A stretch of DNA of 64,000 nt from Pseudomonadota bacterium (lineage in GTDB: Bacteria; Pseudomonadota; Gammaproteobacteria; Steroidobacterales; Steroidobacteraceae): the NCBI GenBank assembly GCA_016720075.1, contig JADJXW010000006.1:74501-138500 (forward strand), given 5' to 3'. Below are positions 1-19,368 of the stretch, piece after piece (the stretch's first letter is position 1; the number at the start of each line of letters is the position of its first letter). The notes under the pieces are model-generated. The model had not been told where the DNA came from and ran no database searches. It saw nothing but the letters and a program-made list of their open reading frames with translations. The translations under genes were made by a program, and so were the position numbers.

Positions 1-1
1 C

Positions 2-544
2 ACAGAAGCCGGCGCCACGGTTCTTCTCTATAACAAGCCCACCGGCGAGGTGACCACCCGCCACGACCCGCAGGGCCGCCCCACCGTGTTCGATCGGCTG
101 CCCCCGGCGCCTTCGGGGCGGTGGGTCGTGGTCGGCCGGCTGGATGTGAACACCTCGGGACTGCTGCTGTTCACCAACGACGGCGCGCTGGCCCATCGGC
201 TCATGCACCCGTCGTTCGAAGTGCAGCGCAGTTACCTGGCTCGCGTGCGGGGAACGCCGGGGCCGGATTTGCCTGCAAAACTGCTGCGCGGCGTGATGCT
301 GGAGGATGGCCTGGCGCGGTTCAGCCGGGTGGAAGCCCGTGGCCGCTCCGAGGGGCACACGTGGTTCGAGGTCACGCTGGGCGAGGGACGCAACCGCGAG
401 GTGCGCCGGGCCTTCGAGGCGCTGGGCCATGAAGTCAGCCGCCTGAAGCGGCTTGCCTATGGCCCGTTCCGGCTTCCCGATGAGCTGCCAGCCGGCAAGG
501 CTGTCATCGTCAGTGGCCCTGAATTGGCCCAAGTATTGCGTTGA
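2..544 (+). CDS. rluB: 23S rRNA pseudouridine synthase, RluB-type (3' part, cut by window edge)
   Basis: The reading frame is open from the window edge, so the S4 domain and true start lie outside. What remains is the RsuA/RluB catalytic core: YNKPTGE, then RPTVFDRLP, then GRLDVNTSGLLL, which holds the catalytic Asp, then RLMHPSFEV and the C-terminal GRNREVRRAFEALGHEV. Enzymes of this family isomerise a uridine in 23S rRNA; RluB modifies the U2605 region of E. coli 23S rRNA. The RPTVFDRLP stretch favours RluB over RluF or RsuA. A GTG at 50 begins a shorter open frame but is internal to the domain. The stop codon overlaps the -35 hexamer proposed for the tRNA operon. Confidence 0.85.
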   Translation, partial: TEAGATVLLYNKPTGEVTTRHDPQGRPTVFDRLPPAPSGRWVVVGRLDVNTSGLLLFTNDGALAHRLMHPSFEVQRSYLARVRGTPGPDLPAKLLRGVMLEDGLARFSRVEARGRSEGHTWFEVTLGEGRNREVRRAFEALGHEVSRLKRLAYGPFRLPDELPAGKAVIVSGPELAQVLR

Positions 545-569
545 CAGTCAGTGCCCTGGAAATCAGAAT
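541..569 (+). promoter_or_regulatory. Sigma70-like promoter for the tRNA-tuf operon
   Basis: A perfect TTGACA at 541-546 is followed by a 17-nt spacer and CAGAAT at 564-569 (4/6 match to the -10). Transcription would start near 576, about 13 nt before tRNA-Tyr. The -35 overlaps the TGA of the upstream pseudouridine synthase gene. Assigned by sequence match and position only. Confidence 0.6.
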
Positions 570-588
570 ACGCGGCTCGTTTTCAGGC

Positions 589-676
<88 letters not shown>

Positions 677-727
677 CTGGGCCCGGCGTAAACGACAGAT
701 GCAGGTGAGGTACGGCGGCGTTACTTG

Positions 728-801
<74 letters not shown>

Positions 802-873
802 TGCCGCACATCGCTTCTTTTGTTGATGCCTGGGTGACTTTTCGACTCGTCGCTGGTCCTGCTTAAGGTCGTC

Positions 874-949
874 GCTCACGTAGCTCAGTTGGTAGAGCAC
901 GTCCTTGGTAAGGACGAGGTCACCGGTTCGATCCCGGTCGTGAGCTCCA
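874..949 (+). tRNA. tRNA-Thr (GGT)
   Basis: A 76-nt tRNA. The acceptor stem GCTCACG (874-880) pairs with CGTGAGC (939-945), with T946 and encoded CCA 947-949. The anticodon GGT is at 907-909 in loop TTGGTAA. It lies 46 nt before the EF-Tu start, matching the tRNA-tufB arrangement of enterobacteria, where tRNAs and tuf share a transcript. Confidence 0.97.
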
Positions 950-995
950 GCGACGCATGGGGTTTTGGGTACAGATTTTTTTAGAGGAACTCGCC

Positions 996-2186
<1,191 letters not shown>

Positions 2187-2196
2187 GGGCGTAGAT

Positions 2197-2272
2197 AGGC
2201 CAGTAGCTCAATTGGCAGAGCGGCGGTCTCCAAAACCGCAGGTTGGGGGTTCGATTCCCTCCTGGCCTGCCA
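2197..2272 (+). tRNA. tRNA-Trp (CCA)
   Basis: A 76-nt tRNA. The acceptor stem AGGCCAG (2197-2203) pairs with CTGGCCT (2262-2268), with G2269 and encoded CCA 2270-2272. The anticodon stem GCGGT/ACCGC encloses loop CTCCAAA with anticodon CCA at 2230-2232. It lies 10 nt after the tuf stop and 43 nt before secE, the usual gammaproteobacterial order. Confidence 0.97.
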
Positions 2273-2315
2273 AGTCGGCAGGCCCTTAAGAGCGGCACGT
2301 CCGCGGAAGTTGGTG

Positions 2316-2690
2316 ATGAACGAACAGGTACGCGATCAAGAGACGAGTGGCAGCAGCCTGCCACTGTGGATAGCCATCGCGCTGCTGCTGGCGGGCGTCG
2401 CGGGCTACTACGTGCTCGGCACGCAGCCGGCGCTGGTTCGCTGGGGCTGCGTTGTCGCGGGCCTGGTTGCGGGCGGCCTGGTCTTCGGGTTGTCCGCCGG
2501 TGGGCGCGACTTCCGGCAGTTCACCGTGGATGCGCGCAACGAGCTGCGCAAGGTGTTCTGGCCGTCGAAGAACGAAACCTGGATCACCACGCTGGCGGTG
2601 TTCGTGTTCGCCGTGGTGACTGGCATCGCGTTCTGGCTGCTCGATCTCTTCCTCGCATGGGCGACGAAACTCCTCACGGGGCAAGGCTGA
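2316..2690 (+). CDS. secE: Preprotein translocase subunit SecE
   Basis: A 124-residue inner-membrane protein that clamps SecY in the SecYEG channel. It shows three hydrophobic segments (about residues 13-31, 40-58 and 93-115), as in E. coli SecE. The conserved cytoplasmic stretch NELRKVFWPSKNETW lies just before the last segment and is the essential SecE signature. The ATG at 2316 is chosen because GGAAG at 2305-2309 lies six bases upstream; in-frame TTG and GTG codons at 2310 and 2313 are too close to it. It is followed directly by nusG. Confidence 0.95.
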   Translation: MNEQVRDQETSGSSLPLWIAIALLLAGVAGYYVLGTQPALVRWGCVVAGLVAGGLVFGLSAGGRDFRQFTVDARNELRKVFWPSKNETWITTLAVFVFAVVTGIAFWLLDLFLAWATKLLTGQG

Positions 2691-2691
2691 T

Positions 2692-3225
2692 ATGGCGCTT
2701 AGATGGTATGTAGTGCACGCCTACTCGAATTTCGAGCATCGCGTTGCCGAGTCGCTGAAGGATCGCATCAAGCGCGATGGCCTCGAGGCCAAGTTCGGCG
2801 AGATCCTCGTGCCCACGGAAGAAGTGGTGGAGATGCGCGAGGGCCAGAAGCGCCGCAGCGAGCGCAAGTTCTACCCCGGCTACGTGCTGGTGCAGATGGA
2901 GATGGACGAGACCACCTGGCATCTGGTGAAGGATGTGCCGAAGGTGCTCGGTTTCATCGGCGGCACGCCCGACAAGCCGGCGCCGATCACGGAGAAGGAA
3001 GCCAACCGCATCCTGGACCGTGTGGCCGAAGGCGTCGACAAGCCGCGGCCGAAGGTGCTGTTCGAGCCGGGCCAGGTGGTGCGCGTGACGCACGGCCCGT
3101 TCAACGATTTCAACGGCGTGGTCGAGAACGTCAACTACGAGAAGAGCCGGCTGCAGGTGGCCGTGCAGATTCTGGGTCGCTCCACGCCTGTCGAGCTGGA
3201 TTTTTCTCAGGTGGAGAAAGCCTGA
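2692..3225 (+). CDS. nusG: Transcription termination/antitermination factor NusG
   Basis: A 177-residue protein that binds RNA polymerase, suppresses pausing, and links it to Rho or to ribosomal S10. The N-terminal NGN domain begins RWYVVHAYSNFEHRVAESL and contains the RKFYPGYVLVQMEMD segment. A short linker leads to the C-terminal KOW domain with FEPGQVVRVTHGPFNDF, which contacts Rho or S10. The length matches the family (181 in E. coli). It starts one base after the secE stop, so the two are translationally coupled. Confidence 0.97.
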   Translation: MALRWYVVHAYSNFEHRVAESLKDRIKRDGLEAKFGEILVPTEEVVEMREGQKRRSERKFYPGYVLVQMEMDETTWHLVKDVPKVLGFIGGTPDKPAPITEKEANRILDRVAEGVDKPRPKVLFEPGQVVRVTHGPFNDFNGVVENVNYEKSRLQVAVQILGRSTPVELDFSQVEKA

Positions 3226-3307
3226 GGTTTGTGTAATCCCCGGCAATAGTGCCGGTAACCAATGGGGAGCCACCCGGAAGGGCGGCGTTTGTACCCAGGA
3301 GACGTAA

Positions 3308-3739
3308 ATGGCGAAGAAAGTACAAGGCTACGTGAAGCTGCAGGTGCCTGCGGGCTCTGCCAATCCGTCGCCGCCGATCGGGCCCGCGCTCGGTCAGCAG
3401 GGCGTCAACATCATGGAGTTCTGCAAGCAGTTCAATGCGCAGACCCAGAAGCTGGAGAAGGGCCTGCCGATTCCCGTGATCATCACGGTGTACTCGGACC
3501 GCAGCTTCACCTTCATCATGAAGACGCCGCCCGCGTCGGTGCTGATCCGCAAGGCGATCGGCATCGAGAAGGGCAGTGGCGTTCCCAACACCCAGAAGGT
3601 CGGCAAGATCTCGCGCAAGCAGCTTGAAGAAGTTGCCAAGACGAAGACCCCCGATCTCACCGCGGCCGACCTCGAAGCCGCCGTGCGCACCATCGCGGGC
3701 ACCGCCCGCTCGATGGGCGTCGACGTGGAAGGCGTGTAA
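3308..3739 (+). CDS. rplK: 50S ribosomal protein L11
   Basis: 143 residues, the normal L11 length. L11 forms the base of the L7/L12 stalk on 23S rRNA helices 43-44 and is needed for RelA activation and EF-G function. The N-terminal loop NPSPPIGPALGQQGVNIMEF is the conserved thiostrepton-region signature, and the RNA-binding C-terminal domain ends IAGTARSMGVDVEG. An 82-nt gap separates it from nusG. AGGAGA at 3297-3302 is the ribosome binding site. rplA follows after 12 nt. Confidence 0.97.
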   Translation: MAKKVQGYVKLQVPAGSANPSPPIGPALGQQGVNIMEFCKQFNAQTQKLEKGLPIPVIITVYSDRSFTFIMKTPPASVLIRKAIGIEKGSGVPNTQKVGKISRKQLEEVAKTKTPDLTAADLEAAVRTIAGTARSMGVDVEGV

Positions 3740-3751
3740 GGGAGCGATGTC

Positions 3752-4444
3752 ATGACTGTTGCCAAGAAAGTAAAGACCTGGAAGTCGAAGCTCGTTCCGG
3801 GCAAGGCCTACTCGATCGATGAGGCCCTGGGCCTGGTGAAGGAATTCGCCACGGCGAAGTTCAACGAATCGGTGGATGTCGCGGTGAACCTCGGCATCGA
3901 CGCGTCGAAGTCCGACCAGCAGGTGCGCGGCTCGACCGTGATGCCGCATGGCACGGGCAAGACCGTGCGCGTGGCGGTGTTCACCTCGGGCAAGAACCAG
4001 GAAATCGCGCGGGCGGCCGGTGCCGACCTCGTGGGCCTGGAAGACCTGGCCGAGAAGGTGAAGGCCGGCGAGATCAACTTCGACCGCGTGATCGCGAGCC
4101 CCGACGCCATGCGCGTCGTCGGCCAGCTGGGCCAGATCCTCGGCCCCCGCGGCCTGATGCCGAACCCGAAGGTCGGCACGGTGACGCCGGACGTGGCCAC
4201 CGCCGTGAAGAACGCCAAGTCGGGCCAGGTCACCTACCGCGTCGACAAGGCCGGCGTGATCCACGCCACCATCGGCAAGGCGAAGTTCGAGCCGCTGGCG
4301 CTGCGCGAGAACCTGCAGGCGCTGGTGGCAGACCTGCAGAAGGCGAAGCCGGCCAGCTCGAAGGGCATCTACGTGAAGCGCGTCACCCTGTCGTCAACGA
4401 TGGGCCCTGGCGTGATCGTCGATCATTCGACGCTGGTTTCGTAA
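3752..4444 (+). CDS. rplA: 50S ribosomal protein L1
   Basis: 230 residues, close to the 234 of E. coli L1. L1 forms the mobile stalk that helps release E-site tRNA. In E. coli it represses the rplK-rplA mRNA by binding near the L11 start. Signature segments are the N-terminal YSIDEALGLVKEFATAKF, the central GPRGLMPNPKVGTVT and the C-terminal VTLSSTMGPGVIVD. Its 3' end abuts the L10 leader. Confidence 0.97.
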   Translation: MTVAKKVKTWKSKLVPGKAYSIDEALGLVKEFATAKFNESVDVAVNLGIDASKSDQQVRGSTVMPHGTGKTVRVAVFTSGKNQEIARAAGADLVGLEDLAEKVKAGEINFDRVIASPDAMRVVGQLGQILGPRGLMPNPKVGTVTPDVATAVKNAKSGQVTYRVDKAGVIHATIGKAKFEPLALRENLQALVADLQKAKPASSKGIYVKRVTLSSTMGPGVIVDHSTLVS

Positions 4445-4678
4445 GGATTTGAGAGTTTGATGTGGGTCGGCGTCGGGGCAGAAATGCACTGGCGCCGGTC
4501 ATCGTCGAAGACCGCAGGCGGACGAGGCTGGCAACAGCGCGAGTCCTTAATGGAATGAAGCCTGCGCAGATGGTGTACGCACATCGGGAATCGATGTTGG
4601 TCACCGTCGTTTAGATGGTGGGTCGTGGTGGGCAACCGCTGCGATCCGTGTACAGGTGATTCAACTGGAGTTTGGTCA
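4445..4678 (+). promoter_or_regulatory. Ribosomal protein L10 leader (rplJL autoregulatory 5' UTR)
   Basis: A 234-nt non-coding gap between rplA and rplJ. Its length and position match the proteobacterial L10 leader, the mRNA structure to which the L10-(L12)4 complex binds to repress translation. It contains a GACCGCAGG element at 4509-4517 resembling the conserved core of this leader, and several complementary blocks able to fold. Exact helices were not computed. An open frame starting at 4625 overlaps it but encodes no L10-like residues before 4679. Confidence 0.65.
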
Positions 4679-5209
4679 ATGCCATTGAACCTGGAAGGCA
4701 AGAAGGCCCTGGTCGAGGAAGTCAGCGCGGTCGCGGCGAAAGCCCTGTCCGTGGTGGCGGCCGAGTACCGCGGCCTGACGGTCACCCAGATGACCGATCT
4801 GCGGTCGAAGGCTCGTGCCTCCGGCGTGTACATGCGTGTCGTAAAGAACACGCTGGCGCGCAAGGCCCTTGCCGGGACCGCGTTCGAGTCCATGGGTGCC
4901 GTGCTGAAAGGACCACTGGTGCTGGCGTTCTCGAAGGACGATCCGGGCGCTGCCGCGCGCGTGATCAAGGACTTCGCGAAGGCCAACGACAAGCTCGTGA
5001 CCACGAATCTTTCGATCGGGGGCGCCGTGCTCTCCGCGAAGGACCTCGACAAGGTCGCGAGCCTGCCGACGAAGGAACAGGCGCTCTCGCAGCTGCTCGG
5101 TGTCATCAAGGCCCCGATCCAGAAGCTGGTCGCCACCATTCAGGCACCGCAGGTCAAGTTCGTCCGCACCGTGGTCGCGATCCGCGACCAGAAACAGGCT
5201 GCGGGCTGA
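4679..5209 (+). CDS. rplJ: 50S ribosomal protein L10
   Basis: 176 residues. L10 anchors the L7/L12 dimers to the ribosome through its C-terminal helix, while its N-terminal domain binds 23S rRNA beside L11. The start at 4679 (MPLNLEGKKALVEEV) follows GGAG at 4667-4670, and the sequence then runs through the L10 signature YRGLTVTQMTDLR and VVKNTLARKAL. An in-frame start at 4625 would add 18 residues foreign to L10 and run into the leader. rplL follows after 46 nt. Confidence 0.96.
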   Translation: MPLNLEGKKALVEEVSAVAAKALSVVAAEYRGLTVTQMTDLRSKARASGVYMRVVKNTLARKALAGTAFESMGAVLKGPLVLAFSKDDPGAAARVIKDFAKANDKLVTTNLSIGGAVLSAKDLDKVASLPTKEQALSQLLGVIKAPIQKLVATIQAPQVKFVRTVVAIRDQKQAAG

Positions 5210-5255
5210 TCCGATTAACGATTCCCGTAATTAATTTAGTACTGGAGATATAGAA

Positions 5256-5639
5256 ATGGCCGTTTCCCGTGAAGAGATTGTCAACGCCATCGGCAACCTG
5301 AGCGTGCTGGAAGTCGTTGAGCTGATTTCGGACCTCGAGAAGAAGTTCGGTGTGACCGCTGCCGCCCCGGTGGCCGCCGTCGCTGTTGCCGCCGGCGCCG
5401 CGCCTGCTGCCGCTGTCGAAGAGCAGACCGAATTCAGCGTCACGCTGACCGAGTACCCGGCTGACAAGAAGGTCGGCGTCATCAAGGTCGTGCGCGAACT
5501 GACGGGCCTGGGCCTGAAGGAAGCCAAGGACCTCGTCGAGGGCGTGCCCGCCCTGGTCAAGGATGCCGTGGCCAAGGCCGACGTCGATGCGATGAAGAAG
5601 AAGCTCGAGGATGCCGGCGCCAAGGTCGTGGTCAAGTAA
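5256..5639 (+). CDS. rplL: 50S ribosomal protein L7/L12
   Basis: 127 residues. Multiple dimers form the stalk that recruits and activates translational GTPases. The N-terminal dimerisation region (SREEIVNAIGNLSVLEVVELI) is followed by an Ala/Val-rich flexible hinge at about residues 33-53, then the factor-binding domain with KKVGVIKVVRELTGLGLKEA and the terminal GAKVVVK. It has its own start signal GGAG at 5244-5247, consistent with extra translation of this multi-copy protein. Confidence 0.97.
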   Translation: MAVSREEIVNAIGNLSVLEVVELISDLEKKFGVTAAAPVAAVAVAAGAAPAAAVEEQTEFSVTLTEYPADKKVGVIKVVRELTGLGLKEAKDLVEGVPALVKDAVAKADVDAMKKKLEDAGAKVVVK

Positions 5640-5690
5640 GACCCCGATGCGGCTTCAAGGGTCCTACGTGGCCCAAAACGTGTTCCGCGG

Positions 5691-5767
5691 CACCGACCTG
5701 AATGGGTCGGTGGCTGCGGCGCGCGTGTCTCTCATGTTCTGAAGGTCAAGGGATCCCCCGCGGGATC
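5691..5767 (+). promoter_or_regulatory. Two hairpins in the rplL-rpoB gap (possible attenuator or RNase III site)
   Basis: The 140-nt gap holds two perfect stems. CACCGACC (5691-5698) pairs with GGTCGGTG (5705-5712) around a 6-nt loop, and GATCCC (5752-5757) pairs with GGGATC (5762-5767) around CCGC. Neither is followed by a T-run, so they are not classic terminators. In E. coli this gap holds a partial attenuator and an RNase III site that lower rpoB output relative to rplL; a similar role here is inference. The second stem sits directly before the rpoB ribosome binding site. Confidence 0.4.
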
Positions 5768-5779
5768 AAGGTGAGTCCG

Positions 5780-9859
<4,080 letters not shown>

Positions 9860-9880
9860 GGCCGGAGCCAGGAGAAAACC

Positions 9881-14080
<4,200 letters not shown>

Positions 14081-14111
14081 GGTCCGGTACCCGACCTGTC
14101 TGAAAAGACCG

Positions 14112-14145
14112 GGGCGCAGCGGCGAAAGTCGTTGCGCCCTTTTTC
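14112..14145 (+). terminator. Rho-independent terminator after rpoC
   Basis: GGGCGCAGCG (14112-14121) pairs with CGTTGCGCCC (14130-14139), one G-U pair, around an 8-nt loop, followed by TTTTTC from 14140. Confidence 0.9.
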
Positions 14146-14214
14146 TTTGCAACTGCATGTTCGCGCCACAAAGGCCTGCGCGCCCCGTGTCGCCGACAGT
14201 GCGACAATGCGCGC

Positions 14215-16086
<1,872 letters not shown>

Positions 16087-16094
16087 AGCGCGCG

Positions 16095-16733
16095 ATGCCC
16101 GATGCCGATGCACAGCCTGTCGACGCCGGACCCTTTGGCAAGTGGCTGGCCGCGATGCGCGCTGTCCTGCGCGGCGAACGTGATGCGGATGTTCCCTGCG
16201 GCAACTGCATCGGCTGCTGCGTGTCGTCCTATCCCATTCCGCTTCGCCCCGAAGATGTTCGCGCGCGCGCCGAGGTGCCCGAGGCGTTCCTTCTCGGCCG
16301 CACGGGTTCGGGTGAGCGCTGGTTGATGGGATTCCGGGAGGATGGCCGCTGCCCGTTCATGAACGAACGCAAGTGCGGCATCTATGCTGACCGCCCGCAG
16401 ACCTGCCGTGACTACGACTGCCGGATCTATGCGGCCGCGGGCCTGGTGCCGGACGGCGAGCGACCGGTGATCGAGCAGCGCGTGCGCGAGTGGGTATTCA
16501 CCTTCGAATCGGACGCGCAGCGCGCCGAGGCCGCGGCGGTACGACGCGCCGCGCGGTTCGTTCGCGCGAACGCGGCGCTATTTCCGGCCAGCGTTCGCGC
16601 CGGCTCGGCAACGGCCGCCGCCGTGCTCGCGGTGAAGGCGTACCCGGTGTTCATGGCAGAAGTGGCTGCCCCGCCAGAACAGCTGGTGCGGCGCATGCTG
16701 GAACTTGTGCGCGAGTTCGACGCCGCCCAATAG
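16095..16733 (+). CDS. YkgJ-family cysteine-cluster protein
   Basis: 212 residues, soluble. It contains the cysteine pattern of the YkgJ/UPF0153 zinc- or iron-binding family: PCGNCIGCCVSSYPI near residues 35-49, then GRCPFMNERKCGIYADRPQTCRDYDCRIY near 84-113. The cysteines could bind a metal cluster, but the family has no firmly established biochemical role. It starts 9 nt after the recQ stop and is probably cotranscribed. The C-terminal hundred residues are helical-looking and poorly conserved. A bidirectional terminator follows. Confidence 0.8.
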   Translation: MPDADAQPVDAGPFGKWLAAMRAVLRGERDADVPCGNCIGCCVSSYPIPLRPEDVRARAEVPEAFLLGRTGSGERWLMGFREDGRCPFMNERKCGIYADRPQTCRDYDCRIYAAAGLVPDGERPVIEQRVREWVFTFESDAQRAEAAAVRRAARFVRANAALFPASVRAGSATAAAVLAVKAYPVFMAEVAAPPEQLVRRMLELVREFDAAQ

Positions 16734-16764
16734 CCCGCAGGCTGCGGCGCACATTCGCTATGCC

Positions 16765-16794
16765 AAAAGAAAGGCCCCTTCCGGGGCCCTTCTT
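16765..16794. terminator. Bidirectional terminator between converging genes
   Basis: AAAAGAAAGGCCCC, loop TTCC, GGGGCCCTTCTTT at 16765-16794. A GC-rich stem flanked by A-rich and T-rich arms can end transcription from both the plus-strand cysteine-cluster gene and the minus-strand EF-G gene. Confidence 0.85.
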
Positions 16795-16830
16795 TGATCC
16801 ACCGTCGAGCGCGCCAGGCGCTCGGGGCGA

Positions 16831-18981
16831 TCAGCCGCCGGAGGCCTTCGCCTTCGCCGCGTCGGCAATGACCACGTCGGCCACGTTCTTCGGCACCGGA
16901 TCGTAGTGCGAGAACTCCATGGTGTACGACGCACGGCCCGAGCTCATCGCGCGCAGGTTGCCGATGTAGCCGAACATCTCCGACAGCGGCACGGTGGCCA
17001 CCACGGCGATGTTCGCGCCGCGCTCGAGCTGCTCCTGGATCTGGCCGCGACGGCGGTTCAGGTCGCCGATCACGTCGCCCAGGTAGTCGCCCGGCGTCAC
17101 CACCTCGACCTTCATCACCGGCTCGAGCAGGATGGGACCGGCCTTCTTGATGGCTTCGCGGAAAGCCGCCTTGGCGGCGATTTCGAAGGTCATCGCGTTG
17201 GAGTCGACGTCGTGGTAGCTGCCGTCCACCAGCGTGGCCTTGAAGTCCACGGTGGGGAAGCGGGCGAGCACGCCGTCTTCCTTCTGCACCTTCAGGCCCT
17301 TTTCCACCGAGGGCACGAATTCGCGCGGCACCGAGCCGCCGACGGTTTCGTCCTCGAACACGAAGCCCGAACCGCGCTCGAGCGGCTCGAACTTGATCCA
17401 CACCTCGGCGAACTGGCCCGAACCGCCGGTCTGCTTCTTGTGCGTGTAGTTTTCCTGGATGGGCTTGGTGAAGGTTTCGCGGTAGGCCACCTGCGGCTGG
17501 CCCATCACGCCTTCCACGTTGAACTCGGTGCGCATGCGGTCGAGCGTGACGTCGAGGTGCAGCTCGCCCATGCCGCGCAGGATGGTTTCACCCGTCTCGC
17601 GGTCGGTCTCGAGCTTCAGCGAGGGATCGGCGCGGACCATCTTGCCCAGCGCGGCGCCGAACTTCTCGAGCTCGGCCTTGTTCTTCGGCTTCACCGACAC
17701 GCTGATCACGGGCTCGGGGAAGCGCATGCGCTCCAGGATGACCGGATGGGCGGCATCGCAGAGCGAATCGCCAGTGTCGGTTTCCTGCATCGAGACCAGC
17801 GCGATGATGTCACCGGCGCGGGCTTCCTCGATGGCGTTGGCTTCCTTGGCGAACATCTCCACCATGCGGCCGATCTTCTCGCGCTTGCCGCGCGTGCTGT
17901 TCTGCACCGAGGCGCCGCGGGTGAGCACGCCCGAATACACGCGCACGAAGGTGAGCGCGCCGTAGGCGTCGTTGATCACCTTGAACGCCAGCGCCGAGAA
18001 CGGCTCGTCGTCCGAGCAGATGCGCTGGCCGTTCGGGTTGCCGTCCTCATCCACCGTCGCGATGGCTTCGACGTCCGTCGGCGCAGGCAGGTAGTCGACG
18101 ACGGCGTCCAGCATCTGCTGCACGCCCTTGTTCTTGTAGGACGAACCGCACAGCACCACGGTGAATGCGCCGTTGATGGTGCCCTTGCGGATGCAGGCCT
18201 TCAGCGTTTCGACCGAGGGCTCGGTGCCGTCGAGGAAGGCTTCCATGGCGGCATCGTCCTGCTCGAGGCAGGTGTCGACCAGTTCGCTGCGGTACTTGGG
18301 CACCGAGTCGAGGATGGCGCGATCCGACGGCACGGTGATGCCGAACTTGTCGGCGAGGTTGCCGGTGAGCTCGTGGATGTCCCACTTCGCGTCGCGATCG
18401 TCGGAGTCCCAGGTGTAGGCCTTGTTCTCGACCAGGTCGACCATGCCCTTGAAGTTGTCTTCCGAGCCGATCGGCAGGTGGCACACCAGCGGGCGCGCGC
18501 CCAGGCGCTTCTTGATCATGTCCACGCAGCGCAGGAAGCCGGCGCCGCTGCGGTCCATCTTGTTCACGTAGCACATGCGCGGGACTTTGTAGTTGTCCGC
18601 CAGGCGCCAGTTCGTTTCTGACTGCGGCTCGACGCCCGCCACGCCGTCGAACACCACGACCGCGCCGTCGAGCACGCGCAGCGAGCGGTTCACCTCGATG
18701 GTGAAGTCGACGTGCCCCGGGGTGTCGATGATGTTGAGCTTCTTGCCCTTCCAGAACGCCGACACGGCGGCCGACTGGATGGTGATGCCGCGCTTCTGTT
18801 CCTGTTCCAGGTAGTCCGTCGTCGTCGAGGACTTCAGATCCTTCGTGTCGTGCACGTCGACGATCGTGTGCTTGCGCCCCGTGTAGTAGAGGATGCGCTC
18901 GGTGGTCGTGGTCTTGCCGGCATCGACGTGGGCGATGATGCCGATGTTGCGGATGTCAGCCAGGGGCGTTGTACGGGGCAT
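16831..18981 (-). CDS. fusA2: Divergent second elongation factor G (EF-G2 type)
   Basis: 716 residues with the complete EF-G domain order: G domain with HVDAGKTTTTERI, DTPGH and NKMD, the beta-barrel domain, and domains III-V ending in EMFGYIGNLRAMSSGR. It resembles the EF-G2 forms seen in other gammaproteobacteria (shared RGITIQSAAVS, EPQSETNWR, YTHKKQ.GGSGQF and FSHY near the end) more than the str-operon EF-G. The switch I region carries a short insertion (TKDLKSSTTTDY). Start ATG 18981 gives MPRTTPLADIRN; a far longer open frame runs upstream to 19758 but is antisense to rpsL. Whether it translocates, recycles ribosomes or works under stress cannot be told from sequence. It is transcribed divergently from rpsL. 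Confidence 0.9.
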   Translation of the reverse strand: MPRTTPLADIRNIGIIAHVDAGKTTTTERILYYTGRKHTIVDVHDTKDLKSSTTTDYLEQEQKRGITIQSAAVSAFWKGKKLNIIDTPGHVDFTIEVNRSLRVLDGAVVVFDGVAGVEPQSETNWRLADNYKVPRMCYVNKMDRSGAGFLRCVDMIKKRLGARPLVCHLPIGSEDNFKGMVDLVENKAYTWDSDDRDAKWDIHELTGNLADKFGITVPSDRAILDSVPKYRSELVDTCLEQDDAAMEAFLDGTEPSVETLKACIRKGTINGAFTVVLCGSSYKNKGVQQMLDAVVDYLPAPTDVEAIATVDEDGNPNGQRICSDDEPFSALAFKVINDAYGALTFVRVYSGVLTRGASVQNSTRGKREKIGRMVEMFAKEANAIEEARAGDIIALVSMQETDTGDSLCDAAHPVILERMRFPEPVISVSVKPKNKAELEKFGAALGKMVRADPSLKLETDRETGETILRGMGELHLDVTLDRMRTEFNVEGVMGQPQVAYRETFTKPIQENYTHKKQTGGSGQFAEVWIKFEPLERGSGFVFEDETVGGSVPREFVPSVEKGLKVQKEDGVLARFPTVDFKATLVDGSYHDVDSNAMTFEIAAKAAFREAIKKAGPILLEPVMKVEVVTPGDYLGDVIGDLNRRRGQIQEQLERGANIAVVATVPLSEMFGYIGNLRAMSSGRASYTMEFSHYDPVPKNVADVVIADAAKAKASGG

Positions 18982-19368
18982 TGCTACGGTTCCAGAAGCT
19001 TCGGGATGGGGGCTTTTTGAGGCGCGCAAGGATACGCGAAATCGGTCGCGTTCGTGCCGTGGCGATGGGTTCATGCTGCATTGCAAAAGCACCTCGTACC
19101 CAGACTGGCGTTCAGGGCCGGAATCGCGTTGACACCCCCCTGGCGCGTCCATACACTTCCGCGCCTCTTTGGGGTCGCCTTCGGCTCCGGGACAAACCTG
19201 TGGACGCCTTGAGCGGACCACGAGACCACCACCAGATGCCTGGTCGTCGGTCGCCCGCCTGTGTTCTCCAGCGTCCCTGACGCCGGATGTTTTGCAGGCG
19301 CCAGCGATCCTTCGTGCCTGCGTCTGGCGTTCGAACTTTCGATGTAGACCAGTATTTACGGAGACCGC
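18982..19368. other. 387-nt divergent intergenic region between fusA2 and rpsL
   Basis: No convincing gene lies here; short plus-strand open frames lack similarity and ribosome binding sites. It holds the str-operon promoter at 19129-19157 and about 205 nt of rpsL leader rich in short G/C blocks. The promoter for the leftward EF-G gene should lie nearer 18985-19060, but I could not single one out. Confidence 0.6.
19129..19157 (+). promoter_or_regulatory. str operon promoter
   Basis: TTGACA (19129-19134), 17-nt spacer, TACACT (19152-19157), followed by TCCGCGCCTC. The -35 is a perfect match and the -10 matches 4/6. The GC-rich discriminator after the -10 is typical of ribosomal promoters under stringent (ppGpp/DksA) control, which is an inference here. 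The leader to rpsL would be about 205 nt. Confidence 0.75.

Noticed and set aside
16906..18621. 571-codon plus-strand frame opposite the second EF-G
   Set aside because: Low-complexity antisense translation; the minus-strand EF-G has every family motif.
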